Assembly: GCF_003056345.1 (NCBI RefSeq)
Contig: NZ_PYWB01000002.1
Span: 186,001 to 250,000, forward strand
Direction of reading: 5' to 3'
DNA length: 64,000 bases
Origin: Devosia submarina
GTDB lineage: Bacteria > Pseudomonadota > Alphaproteobacteria > Rhizobiales > Devosiaceae
The translations under genes were made by a program, and so were the position numbers. The notes under the pieces were generated by a model, which did no database searches, was not told the DNA's origin, and worked only from the letters and a program-made list of their open reading frames with translations. Below are positions 8,809-16,842 of the stretch, in pieces (position 1 is the first letter of the stretch; each line of letters begins with the position of its first letter).

Positions 8809-9732
8809 TCAGGCGTTGAGACCAGCCAAAACCTGGTCCAGCAAGAGCATCAGGCCGGAATAGCCATGCATGGTGATATAGGCAGCCTGGGGGTCGAGAT
8901 AGACGATGTGGCCGTTCTGGGATGCGTTGGTCTGGTTGACCAGTTCGTTGTCCAGCAGGGCCGCGGCAGCGCCGGTGTTTTCGCCAACGCCCGCGTCACG
9001 GTCGATCACGAAGAGCCAATCGGGATTGGCTTCAAGGATGAACTCGAAGGAAACGGTGTCGCCGCCATGATCGCCATCATCGACTTCGGCCATGGGCGAG
9101 ACCATGCCGATTTCGTTGTGGATCCAGGAAACGCGGCTATCCGGACCGTAAACGCCCACATTGCCGGCATTGGTGACCAGCACCATGGCCGTGCCCTTGC
9201 CTTCGGCAGCGGCTTTGACTTCGGCGACCTTGGCATCAAGGTTGGCGTTGAGTTCGGCGGCCTTGTCGCTGACTTCGAAGATCTCGCCAAGCTTGGTGAT
9301 GTTGTCTTTGACGCCCTGGATCAGGGCATTGTTGGACACCGAGAGATCGATGGTGGGCAGGATCTCGGAGCCGGTGGGGTAAGCGGTGCGCGAGCGGGAA
9401 GCGACGATATAGAGGTCAGCTTCGGCCGCGGCGATGCCTTCGAAATCAGGCTCCTGGAGCGAGCCGATCTTGAGAGCGTCAGCTGGAACGCTGTCGGCGA
9501 GGTAGCCGGGAGCGTTGGAGCCGGGAAGGCCCGCTACGGGGATGCCTAGGGCGGTCAGATTGTCAAAGGCTGCCCAATCGGACACCAGAACCTTGCTGGG
9601 AACGCCGGTGATGGTGGTTTCACCCTGGGCATGGGTGATGGTTTTTTCCTGCGCGACGGCCGCAAACGACGTCACGGACAAGGCGCCGGCAACAAGCGCG
9701 GCCAGAATAGCGGAGGTGGGGATGAGCTTCAC
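8809..9732 (-). CDS. Ferric-siderophore ABC transporter, periplasmic binding protein (YclQ/CeuE-like)
   Basis: A 307-residue class III binding protein. A Sec signal (KLIPTSAILAALVAGALSV...AAVAQ) is followed by the mature fold with DWAAFDNLTALGIPVAGLPG, EPDFEGIAAAEADLYIVASR and the C-terminal GYSGLMLLLDQVLAGLNA. These features match the YclQ/CeuE group, which binds catecholate or hydroxamate ferric siderophores. GTG at 9732 follows GGAAG and starts right at the signal peptide; the open frame upstream is non-homologous. It is the first gene of the importer operon, with an AT-rich imperfect palindrome about 90 bp upstream as a possible iron-regulator site. Confidence 0.9.
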   Translation of the reverse strand: MKLIPTSAILAALVAGALSVTSFAAVAQEKTITHAQGETTITGVPSKVLVSDWAAFDNLTALGIPVAGLPGSNAPGYLADSVPADALKIGSLQEPDFEGIAAAEADLYIVASRSRTAYPTGSEILPTIDLSVSNNALIQGVKDNITKLGEIFEVSDKAAELNANLDAKVAEVKAAAEGKGTAMVLVTNAGNVGVYGPDSRVSWIHNEIGMVSPMAEVDDGDHGGDTVSFEFILEANPDWLFVIDRDAGVGENTGAAAALLDNELVNQTNASQNGHIVYLDPQAAYITMHGYSGLMLLLDQVLAGLNA

Positions 9733-9818
9733 AGCAACTTCCAATCCGAGGCTGAAACAAGTGGAAAGCGCAAAGATGACCGCGCTTGTCCGCTTACTAG
9801 CCAGCTGGCATCGCGCTG

Positions 9819-9834
9819 TCAAAATATAATCTGA
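9819..9834. promoter_or_regulatory. Candidate AT-rich operator upstream of the siderophore importer
   Basis: TCAAAATATAATCTGA is a 16-bp imperfect palindrome (12 of 16 positions symmetric) in an otherwise GC-rich region, 87-102 bp before the binding-protein start. Its TCA...TGA ends and AT-rich core are what iron regulators of Rhizobiales (RirA, Irr or Fur/Mur) use, but it does not match one consensus cleanly. Confidence 0.35.
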
Positions 9835-9838
9835 GGTG

Positions 9839-9877
9839 CCGGATCACCTTTGCACAAGCCTGTGCAAGATGATCCGG
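9839..9877 (-). terminator. Terminator hairpin after the copper operon
   Basis: CCGGATCA ... TGATCCGG with an inner arm TTGCACA / TGTGCAA forms a long interrupted stem just after the stop of the SCO1 gene (9887). In the minus direction an AT-rich tract (ATTATATTTT) follows about 10 nt later. It separates the SCO1 operon from the importer promoter. Confidence 0.65.
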
Positions 9878-9886
9878 TCGCTGTCC

Positions 9887-10471
9887 TCAGCTTTTGGCCA
9901 GGAGATTGCGGATTTTCCCAAGGGCCGTGGCGTTGTCTTCGCCATAAGCAATGGTGCCCTGGAAGGCGCCGTCCTTATCGAGAAGGAAAACCGAGGCGGT
10001 GTGATCCATTGCGTAATCACCGCCTTCCACTGGCTGCTTGGCATAGTAGACGCCCCAGCCCTTGGCGAGCTTGGCGATCTCGTCGGTCGAGCCGGTGAGA
10101 CCTGTCACACGCGGCACCCAGGAGATGTATTCGCCCAGGATTTCGGGGGTGTCGCGCTCGGGATCGACAGTGGCAAAGAAGCCGCGGAGGCCCCTGCCCT
10201 CCTCGCCCAATTGCTCGAACCAGGTCGACATTTCAGCAAGCGTCGTTGGGCAAACTTCGGGGCAGTGGGTGAAGCCAAAAAAAAGGAGCGATGGCTGGCC
10301 CTTGAGGATGGATTGGTCAATTGGCGAGCCGTTCTGATCGACGAGGTTGAAGCTGGCCTGCCCGAAAGTGGATGCCTCAGGCTGTGGCTGGCGAAGAAGG
10401 AACGTGCCGGCGGCAAGACCCGTGCCGAGCACAGCGACAAGGACCCAGAGCCAGATTCGAAGGGTTTTCAT
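9887..10471 (-). CDS. SCO1/SenC-type copper-binding thioredoxin-fold protein
   Basis: A 194-residue membrane-anchored protein. One N-terminal helix (about 5-26) is followed by a periplasmic thioredoxin fold with the copper-binding CPEVC motif (Cys70, Cys74) and the distal His in YAMDHTAS (His157), the full SCO ligand set. SCO proteins deliver copper or control thiol state at the CuA site of cytochrome c oxidase. The start lies 2 nt after the PCuAC stop. With PCuAC upstream this is the classic CuA-assembly pair, although no oxidase genes are in the window. Confidence 0.93.
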   Translation of the reverse strand: MKTLRIWLWVLVAVLGTGLAAGTFLLRQPQPEASTFGQASFNLVDQNGSPIDQSILKGQPSLLFFGFTHCPEVCPTTLAEMSTWFEQLGEEGRGLRGFFATVDPERDTPEILGEYISWVPRVTGLTGSTDEIAKLAKGWGVYYAKQPVEGGDYAMDHTASVFLLDKDGAFQGTIAYGEDNATALGKIRNLLAKS

Positions 10472-10473
10472 GG

Positions 10474-10956
10474 CTAATGGCTCATCGTGTGGTCGGCCGA
10501 ACGGGCAGCGGCACCGAGGATGGGCAGTTCAACATCCACCGTTCCCGCCTTTTCAAAGGTCAGGCTGATGGTGATTGTTTCGCCTTCTACCAGCTTACCT
10601 TCAAGGTTCATGAGCATGATGTGAAGCCCGCCGGGCGCCAGGGTCACCGTCTCGCCGGCAGGGATGGGCAAGCCATCGTGCAGGTGCCGCATCTTCATGA
10701 CATCGCCCTCCATGGCCATGTCATGGATCTGTACCGTGCCGGCGACAGGCGATGTGGCCGAGACGAGGCGGTCATCTTCGGCGCCGGTGTTTTCGATGGT
10801 GAGGTAAGCGCCGCCGACCAGGGCATTGGGCAGGGTGGCGCGGGTGAAGAGGGCCGAGATGTTGAGAGGGCCGAGGTGGACAACACCGTTATGCGCGAAG
10901 GCCGGGGTGATCAGCAAAAGCGTGGCGGCAAGGGCAGCCTGGACGAGACGAAGCAT
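10474..10956 (-). CDS. PCuAC-family periplasmic copper chaperone
   Basis: A 160-residue protein with a Sec signal (LRLVQAALAATLLLITPAFA) and the PCuAC Cu(I) motif: His78, Met89, His112 and Met114 (IHDMAMEGDVMKMRH and GGLHIMLMNL). The spacing is HX10M then HXM, close to the family consensus. It passes Cu(I) to the CuA centre of cytochrome oxidase together with SCO. The His-rich C-terminus (SADHTMSH) may add weak copper binding. It is the middle gene of a three-gene operon. Confidence 0.93.
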   Translation of the reverse strand: MLRLVQAALAATLLLITPAFAHNGVVHLGPLNISALFTRATLPNALVGGAYLTIENTGAEDDRLVSATSPVAGTVQIHDMAMEGDVMKMRHLHDGLPIPAGETVTLAPGGLHIMLMNLEGKLVEGETITISLTFEKAGTVDVELPILGAAARSADHTMSH

Positions 10957-11003
10957 GATGGTTTTCCAGTAAAAGGGGGTTCGATGGGCCGATTGGCCGT
11001 TGG

Positions 11004-11387
11004 TCAGCCCAGGACTGGAGGGGCTCTTGCGCCCAAGGGGATAGGGGCAGTTCTTGCCGGGAGGAGCAGGGAAGGAATCGCGCGCGGGGCAGCAAGCGCG
11101 GTTCGCCCGATTGGGAGCACGATGGCGGCGGGTGGGGGTGCAATGAGATCGTTTTTGCCAATGCTAGTGGCAGGACATTTTGCGACGGCCAGCTCGTTGC
11201 TATCGCTGCTGTTTTCGAGCGGGCTGCAGAGGACCCAGCCGGTTACCAGCGTGGTAAAACCGAGTTCCTGAAGAGCAAGCTGGCTGGCGCGAGCCTGGTG
11301 GAGCGGCGCCAGGATGGTGAGCAAATAGATGGCGAGGACCGCCAGGGCCGTGCCGATCTCCTTTGCCATGATGCGCTGGGTGCTCAT
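11004..11387 (-). CDS. Small DUF2946-like exported or membrane protein
   Basis: A protein of about 127 residues with one N-terminal hydrophobic helix (GTALAVLAIYLLTILAPL) and two cysteines (GWVLCSP and AKCPATS) about 20 residues apart, then a Pro/Ala-rich C-terminus. Small proteins of this type (DUF2946-like) often precede PCuAC and SCO genes and may take part in copper handling. Family identity is tentative. Start at 11387 (MSTQRIMAKEIG) is preferred because it places the hydrophobic helix near the N-terminus; Met at 11369 is an alternative. The gap to the PCuAC gene is 47 bp. Confidence 0.6.
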   Translation of the reverse strand: MSTQRIMAKEIGTALAVLAIYLLTILAPLHQARASQLALQELGFTTLVTGWVLCSPLENSSDSNELAVAKCPATSIGKNDLIAPPPAAIVLPIGRTALAAPRAIPSLLLPARTAPIPLGARAPPVLG

Positions 11388-11439
11388 GGTCTTGTGGTAG
11401 GCGGGTTTCGTGCCGCGCTCAAGAGCGGTGTTGTCGCGG

Positions 11440-12351
11440 CTAGGCGCTGGGTGCGTAGGTTTCGCTGCAGAGGGCAATGAAACTCTTCATGGCGGCCGAA
11501 AGCGGGCTCGACTTGCGGCGGGCGACAAGCAATTGGCGCAAGGCCCAGGGCTCGGCCAAGGGAGCGCAGACGAGGTCGGTGCCGGCAAGGAGATGCAGGC
11601 TCGTGGAACGGAGGAAGCCTATGCCAAAGCCCGCTTCCACCATGCGCACCAGGGCGGGAAAGCTTTCCACGCTGACATTGGTTTGCACGGGTTTTCCGGC
11701 CTTCTTGGCGGCTTCGGCGACGAGGCGATCGAGCGAGCCGGTGTGGTGGATGCCCACAATGGGGTAATCGATGACGGTGTCGAAAGCGATGGTTTGGCGC
11801 GGCTGGATCTGTTCGGCCAGGGGGTGTTCTGGCGGAGCGAGGACCCAGACGCGGTCATCCTCGAAGGGTTTGATCTCGAAGCGCGTGAAATCATAATGAT
11901 CGGAGACGATGGCGACATCGGCACGGCCTTCGTCGAGCGCCAGAAGAGCCCGGGCGGCGCCGGTTTCCTGGATGTCGATCTGGATGCCCGCGTGCTTGGC
12001 GGCGTAGCGGGCCAGCAATTCCGGCAAGCGACCAGTCAGGGCCGAGCTGGTGCAGGCCAGCCGCAGGCTGCCGCGCTGGCCTGCGCCAAAATCGGCCATG
12101 ACGGCGTCGAGATCGGCAATGGAGCGCAGCACGGTGCGGCAGCCTTCGGCATAGGCCTGGCCGGCCGTGGTGAGCTTGACGCCATGGGCGGAACGATCGA
12201 ACAGGACGACGCCCAGGCGGCTTTCGAGGTCGGACACGCGGCGGCTGACGGCAGACGAGGCTATGCCTTCGCGCTCGGCGGCGCGGCCAATAGAGCCGGT
12301 ATCGGCCAAAAGCAGGATCAGCCGCGCGGTGACGCTGTCGAAAGGTGCCAT
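11440..12351 (-). CDS. LysR-family transcriptional regulator
   Basis: A 303-residue LysR protein: N-terminal winged helix-turn-helix (ARLILLLADTGSIGRAAERE, SSAVSRRVSDLESRLGVVLF) and a C-terminal periplasmic-binding-like effector domain ending near SFIALCSETY. The start at 12351 (MAPFDSV) is chosen because GGAG lies 5 nt upstream; upstream in-frame codons are non-homologous. It follows a TSUP permease gene on the same strand by 38 bp, so it may control that permease. The effector is unknown. Confidence 0.9.
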   Translation of the reverse strand: MAPFDSVTARLILLLADTGSIGRAAEREGIASSAVSRRVSDLESRLGVVLFDRSAHGVKLTTAGQAYAEGCRTVLRSIADLDAVMADFGAGQRGSLRLACTSSALTGRLPELLARYAAKHAGIQIDIQETGAARALLALDEGRADVAIVSDHYDFTRFEIKPFEDDRVWVLAPPEHPLAEQIQPRQTIAFDTVIDYPIVGIHHTGSLDRLVAEAAKKAGKPVQTNVSVESFPALVRMVEAGFGIGFLRSTSLHLLAGTDLVCAPLAEPWALRQLLVARRKSSPLSAAMKSFIALCSETYAPSA

Positions 12352-12389
12352 GTCATCTCCATAGATGAGCGGCACCTTACTCATCGCGC

Positions 12390-13124
12390 CTAGATCAGCA
12401 AGGAAATGCCGCGCGCGAGGTAATAAATCCCGATGGTAGAGACGATGAGGCGCGTCCAGCGCTTGAAATTGGCGTCGGTGAGACGCTGGAGAACCCAATG
12501 GCCGGCGCTGGTGCCCAGGACCGCGAAGGGCGCGGCCAAGGCGATCGCACCCCATTCAAATGGGGCGAGATTTGCGGTGGCACTCCAGTAAAAGGCGATC
12601 TTGGCGGCATGATTGACGACCTGGGCTGCGGCTTTCGTGGCGATGATGGTACGCCGGTCCATGGGGGTGCGGATAAAAAACATGTCGATGGTGGGACCAG
12701 CGACGCCCACGGCCAGGTTTATGCCGCCACCAAGGAGGCCGCAGAGGAAGGCGTGGTGGGGTTTGCTGGCGTCCAAAGCCAGCCAATGCTGGGGAATCCA
12801 GAGCAGGATCGGCAGCAGGCCAATGGTGATGCAGACAGTCGCAAGATCGGGCGTGTAGCGCAGGATGAACAGGGCGATGGCGGCGGTGACGAGGCCACCT
12901 GTCATAATGGCAAGGACGCGCAAGTCTATGTAGGCGCGGGAGAAATAAGCGCGCGAGCCATTGGCGATGAGCTGGATGGCGCCTTGGACGGCGATGGCGG
13001 TGCCCACGGGGAGAATGAGGAGAAGAATGCCGAGGAGGACCAAGCCACCTGCCATGCCGAAGATGCCGGACAGCATGGAGGTGAGGAATACGGAGAGAAG
13101 AAGAACTGCGCCGATCCAGATCAT
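12390..13124 (-). CDS. TSUP (TauE/SafE/YfcA) family membrane permease
   Basis: A protein of about 244 residues with seven or eight membrane helices and the family hallmark GIFGMAGGLVLLGILL near the N-terminus, repeated weakly as GLLGGGINLAVGVAGP in the second half. TSUP proteins export or import sulfite, sulfoacetate, sulfolactate or other organosulfonates; the substrate here is unknown. Start at Met 13124 (MIWIGAV) places the first helix at the N-terminus. The downstream LysR gene is probably cotranscribed. Confidence 0.87.
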   Translation of the reverse strand: MIWIGAVLLLSVFLTSMLSGIFGMAGGLVLLGILLLILPVGTAIAVQGAIQLIANGSRAYFSRAYIDLRVLAIMTGGLVTAAIALFILRYTPDLATVCITIGLLPILLWIPQHWLALDASKPHHAFLCGLLGGGINLAVGVAGPTIDMFFIRTPMDRRTIIATKAAAQVVNHAAKIAFYWSATANLAPFEWGAIALAAPFAVLGTSAGHWVLQRLTDANFKRWTRLIVSTIGIYYLARGISLLI

Positions 13125-13375
13125 TTTGCCAAGCCCGTCATAGGTATGTGTTGTGCACGTGCCTGGGCGAAGCGGGTAGACTGGATTGGGCAAGAGGGGG
13201 TGCCGGGCGGGGGATTTGGGCCTGTGGCGGGGTTCGCGTTCGAGGGGTTTGGGTTAGCAGACTGTTATCGTTGAGGGGGCGTTTGGGGGTTTGCTGCTAC
13301 CGATAAGGCAAGCTGCGACAGCCAAGTTTGGTATTTGATCTCCATTATCGTGGCTCCCCTCCCCGCACCCTTGAT

Positions 13376-13396
13376 CCCTCCCCGCAAAGGGGAGGG
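13376..13396. repeat. Palindromic intergenic repeat, CCCTCCCC family
   Basis: CCCTCCCC-gcaaa-GGGGAGGG, a perfect 8-bp stem. The element, including flanks CCCTTGATCCCTCCCC and GTCAACTGA, is almost the same as the copy at 35806-35826, and a core copy lies at 23429-23449. Confidence 0.8.
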
Positions 13397-13446
13397 CGTC
13401 AACTGAGACTTTGGGGCTAGGCGAGTGGACCTTTGTGCCACGACCG

Positions 13447-13469
13447 CATGGTTCGACAAGCTCACCATG
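13447..13469. repeat. Palindromic repeat CATGGT...ACCATG
   Basis: CATGGT-tcgacaagctc-ACCATG. The sequence GGTTCGACAAGCTCACC is a widespread short repeat in Alphaproteobacteria. Only one copy is seen in this window. Confidence 0.6.
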
Positions 13470-13500
13470 AGGTCTACTGGGGCGACTGGGCTGCGATGGG

Positions 13501-16500
13501 TCAGGTCTCGATCAGGAGGGTCGCGATTTCAAAGGGGCGGAGGTTTAGGGTGATGCTGTTGTCCCTGAGCTCGAGTGGAGCCCCCTGCCCTTCTTCCATG
13601 AGGTTGACGGGGCGGACGGATTTGACGGGGATGCCGAAGTGGATGGTGGCGTTGGCGCGGATGTTGGCGTGTTCGAAGAGGCGCAGGACCAGCGCATCGC
13701 TCCGCTCGGCTTTCTTGACGGTTTCGAGGGTGACGTTGGGTTGGTCGACGCTGGCGAAGCTGAAGCTCGTGAGGTCGGGGGTGGCGGCGGTTACAGGAGT
13801 GCGTGTGCCGACCACAGCCACGGGGTTGTTGAAGCGTTCGGCGGCGCGATGGACGTCGGCGAGATCGGCGATGCCGTCGTGGATAAAAAGGGCGTAGCGC
13901 AGGCGATGCTCGCCCAGATCGGCCTGGGGATCGGGGAAGGTGGAGCCGCGCACGAGCGTCAGGCGGATGGATTGTTCCAAACAGTCGTAGGCGTACTTGC
14001 AGTCGTTGAGGAGCGCGACGCCGAAATCGGCTTCGCTTAGATCCATCCAGCGGTGCATGGAGGCTTCAAAGCGCGCCTTGTCCCAGGAGGTGTTACGGTG
14101 AGTGGGGCGCTTGACGTGGCCGAACTGGATCTCGGAGCGGATTTCGGAGGTATTGAGATCGAAGGGGAATTGGGCCTTGAGCACGGTCTGGCGTTCCTGC
14201 CAGTCGATGAAGGTGTCGAATTCGACCTGGTGGGCCCCGGCGGCAAGGGAGACGATCTGTACCACTGTTGAGGCCTGGTAGTGCCGCTCGATACGAAGGG
14301 CCGCGCGATGTGGGCCGGTTTCCACGACGGAGATGGTGGTTGGGCCGTCTGCCAGGGGCCAGCCTTGTTCCTCGAAATAGCGGTCGATGTCCCAGGCGTC
14401 CCATTCCATGGGCTTGTCTTCATAGGCGATAAGGCGATTGGCCTTTTCGCCGGCGGCAAGGGTTTCGCGGTTGCGCGTCTTGTCAAAGACGGAGGTGATT
14501 TCGCCCGACGGGTCAACGGTGACCCGCAGGAGCTCGTTTTCGAGGTGCGTTTCGGAAACGGACAGGGTGGAGCTGGTGTTGGTGGCGCCGCCGGTCAGGA
14601 GTTGGGCCGCCGTCCAGCCCAAGGGAGCAAGGTCATGGACGGGAGAGACCATTTCGGTGGTGCCATCGGCGCGCGAAATAGTCTGTAGCGGATGAACGCC
14701 ATTGGCGGTGGCGAGGGATAGGCCTTCAAGGCCGGGGTCGCTGCCCAGCGTCACCAGGCCCGAGCGGGTCTGGCTGGTGAAGTTGAGAAGGCGCAACTGG
14801 TCGGCGGCGGGCGCGGCGAAGGCCTGCGCGGCGGAATGCCAGGGGCCGTTCTGCGAGCCCAGGGTCGAGAAGATCTGGCCGTATTCATTGTCGGAATCGA
14901 CATAGACTTCCGGAATGGAGGTGCCGGGCAGGATATCGTGGAACTGGTTGATGAGCACCAGTTCCCAGAACTCGGCAAGCGTTTCGCTGGGATAGGGGGA
15001 GCCGGTCTGCGTCAGGGCCATGGCGCCCAAGAATTCGAGCTCGCGCAAGAGGCGTTCGGCGCGGCGGTTATTGGCCTTGTTCTTGGCCACGGAGGTCAGG
15101 GTACCGCGGTGGTACTGAAGGTAAAGCTCTCCATTCCAGGTGGGGAAGTTGGAGCCTTGAGCGTCCATGCGTTCGCCCAGACGATCGAGGAAGGGCACGA
15201 TGCCTTCAAGTTTCACACGCGGGGCGCCGGGAATGCCCCGCTCAAGGCGGATGCCGCGCTCGATCATGGCGCGGGTGGGGCCGCCCCCGCCATCGCCATA
15301 GCCATAGGACATGACGAGCTCGTTGTGGATCGCCTTGGGCTCGTAGCGCTTCCAGGCGCCCATGGTCTCCGAAACGGAGAGGTCGCCATTATAGGTGGTG
15401 TAGATCGCATCGCTTTCAAAGCGCTGCGCGGTGATCAGCTGGGCCTTGGTCACCGTGCCGTCGATGCCGCGCCAATGAAAGCTGTCATAGGGGTGCCGAT
15501 CGGTGTCGTTCCACGAGAGCTTGGAGGTGACGAAGTATTTGAGCCCCGACTTGTCCATGATCTGCGGCAGATTGGCCGAATAGCCAAAGGTGTCGGGCAG
15601 CCAGACGGTTTTGGGATCAACGCCGAAATGCTCGAGGTGGAAGCGGCGGCCGCGCATGATCTGGCGCACCAGGGATTCGCCCGAAACGATGTTGACGTCG
15701 GGCTCCACCCACATGGCGCCCTCGATCTCGAACTGACCCGACTTCACCTTGGCGAGCATGCGCTCCCACAGCTCGGGATAGTCCTTTTTGAGGAAATCGA
15801 AGAGCACCGACTGGTTATACATGAAGACAAATTCGGGGTACTCCTCCATGAGGGCAAGCACCGTGGCAAAGCTTCGGCCCGTCTTGTCGCGGGTGTGCAT
15901 CACGCGCCAGAGCCAGCCCACATCGAGGTGCGTGGAACCGACAGCCGTGATCTGCGGCTGCGTTTCGGTATCGACAATGTCGTAAATCTCGGCGGCGATC
16001 TTTTCCGCATCACCGAGCGACGCGGCAAAAGCCTCGGTGTGGCCGCCGCGACGATCAAGGGCACGCAACGAACGCTCCACGATATGCAGGATCGCGTGGC
16101 GGCGCGGATCGCTCTGGTGGAGGCGAATGGCGACGTCCAGCGGCGTCTGCAGATCATAATAGAGCTTTTCCGCCCGTTCGTTGCGCACAAAGAACTCGAC
16201 GCCAAAGCCGACCAGCGGGCGATCGAAAAAGGTAAAGGCGTTCACAAGGAGCGTGTGGGTATTGCCGGGCTTGGCGTTGCGCTCAATGACCAGTTCAGTG
16301 TGATTGCCATCGAGGGCCTGGGCGATTTTGCCATCGAGATAGGCAAGGCATTGCGGATCGGTGGAGCCGGGGCGCTCCTGCCATTGCGAGGTGAAGCCGA
16401 GCACCAGCGTCTGGCCGGCTGCCCCTTCGGGCACCGTCACCTCTGCGGCAAACCAGGTGTGGCCCTGATGCTTGGCCCAGACGGAATGGGAGCCGAACTG

Positions 16501-16701
16501 TTCCCATTCGTGCCAATCGGCCGACAAGGCCTGCTCGGTCGTGACGTCGGCGCGCTGCACATGCCATTGAAAGGGTGTCGGCTCGATGGGGGTCAGGATT
16601 TTGCGGCGGAGATCCTCGCAGAGGCGGAGCAGCTTGCCCTCGCGCTTGAGATCATCATCCCCAAGGGCGAGCCTGGATGAAAGGGGATTGGAATAGGTCA
16701 T
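13501..16701 (-). CDS. Alpha-mannosidase, glycoside hydrolase family 38
   Basis: A 1066-residue GH38 enzyme. The N-terminal 250 residues are a beta-rich domain. The catalytic domain follows, with zinc/catalytic residues in THLDVGWLWR (His258, Asp260) and the nucleophile Asp370 in WLPDTFGYSANLPQ. Middle three-helix and C-terminal beta domains run to the end (PVNLMEEGQGAPLEL). No signal peptide, so it is cytoplasmic and probably acts on imported manno-oligosaccharides. The ATG at 16701 has GGAG 7 nt upstream. It diverges from a LacI gene, with an operator-like palindrome between them. Confidence 0.93.
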   Translation of the reverse strand: MTYSNPLSSRLALGDDDLKREGKLLRLCEDLRRKILTPIEPTPFQWHVQRADVTTEQALSADWHEWEQFGSHSVWAKHQGHTWFAAEVTVPEGAAGQTLVLGFTSQWQERPGSTDPQCLAYLDGKIAQALDGNHTELVIERNAKPGNTHTLLVNAFTFFDRPLVGFGVEFFVRNERAEKLYYDLQTPLDVAIRLHQSDPRRHAILHIVERSLRALDRRGGHTEAFAASLGDAEKIAAEIYDIVDTETQPQITAVGSTHLDVGWLWRVMHTRDKTGRSFATVLALMEEYPEFVFMYNQSVLFDFLKKDYPELWERMLAKVKSGQFEIEGAMWVEPDVNIVSGESLVRQIMRGRRFHLEHFGVDPKTVWLPDTFGYSANLPQIMDKSGLKYFVTSKLSWNDTDRHPYDSFHWRGIDGTVTKAQLITAQRFESDAIYTTYNGDLSVSETMGAWKRYEPKAIHNELVMSYGYGDGGGGPTRAMIERGIRLERGIPGAPRVKLEGIVPFLDRLGERMDAQGSNFPTWNGELYLQYHRGTLTSVAKNKANNRRAERLLRELEFLGAMALTQTGSPYPSETLAEFWELVLINQFHDILPGTSIPEVYVDSDNEYGQIFSTLGSQNGPWHSAAQAFAAPAADQLRLLNFTSQTRSGLVTLGSDPGLEGLSLATANGVHPLQTISRADGTTEMVSPVHDLAPLGWTAAQLLTGGATNTSSTLSVSETHLENELLRVTVDPSGEITSVFDKTRNRETLAAGEKANRLIAYEDKPMEWDAWDIDRYFEEQGWPLADGPTTISVVETGPHRAALRIERHYQASTVVQIVSLAAGAHQVEFDTFIDWQERQTVLKAQFPFDLNTSEIRSEIQFGHVKRPTHRNTSWDKARFEASMHRWMDLSEADFGVALLNDCKYAYDCLEQSIRLTLVRGSTFPDPQADLGEHRLRYALFIHDGIADLADVHRAAERFNNPVAVVGTRTPVTAATPDLTSFSFASVDQPNVTLETVKKAERSDALVLRLFEHANIRANATIHFGIPVKSVRPVNLMEEGQGAPLELRDNSITLNLRPFEIATLLIET

Positions 16702-16746
16702 GCTGGCGCTCCGCTGCTTTTGGCGGGGAGACGTTGGCACAGCTTG

Positions 16747-16758
16747 TGCAACGTTGCA
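16747..16758. promoter_or_regulatory. Candidate LacI-family operator between mannosidase and regulator genes
   Basis: TGCAACGTTGCA is a perfect 12-bp palindrome with a central CG, the usual centre of LacI/GalR-family operators. It lies 46 bp from the mannosidase start and 85 bp from the LacI start, so one bound repressor could control both. Confidence 0.6.
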
Positions 16759-16842
16759 AAGGGGTTTTCCCTAGCGGCACAAGCACCGGCCTCCTGCGTT
16801 TGTCGGCTTGGTTTGCGTGGGGAAGGATCGTAGACATAGGCG

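Larger units (their letters stand above)
13125..13500. other. Repeat-bearing intergenic region without a gene
   Basis: This 376-bp gap separates the TSUP gene start from the mannosidase stop. It holds two palindromic repeats (listed separately) and the TSUP promoter, which I cannot place exactly. No convincing coding frame. Confidence 0.6.

Noticed and set aside
13440..13500. Possible small coding frame containing the CATGGTTCGACAAGC repeat
   Set aside because: The repeat is a known intergenic element and no ribosome site or family supports translation.
14836..16680. 614-codon open frame on the plus strand inside the alpha-mannosidase gene
   Set aside because: Antisense shadow of the mannosidase; GH38 motifs are all in the other strand.
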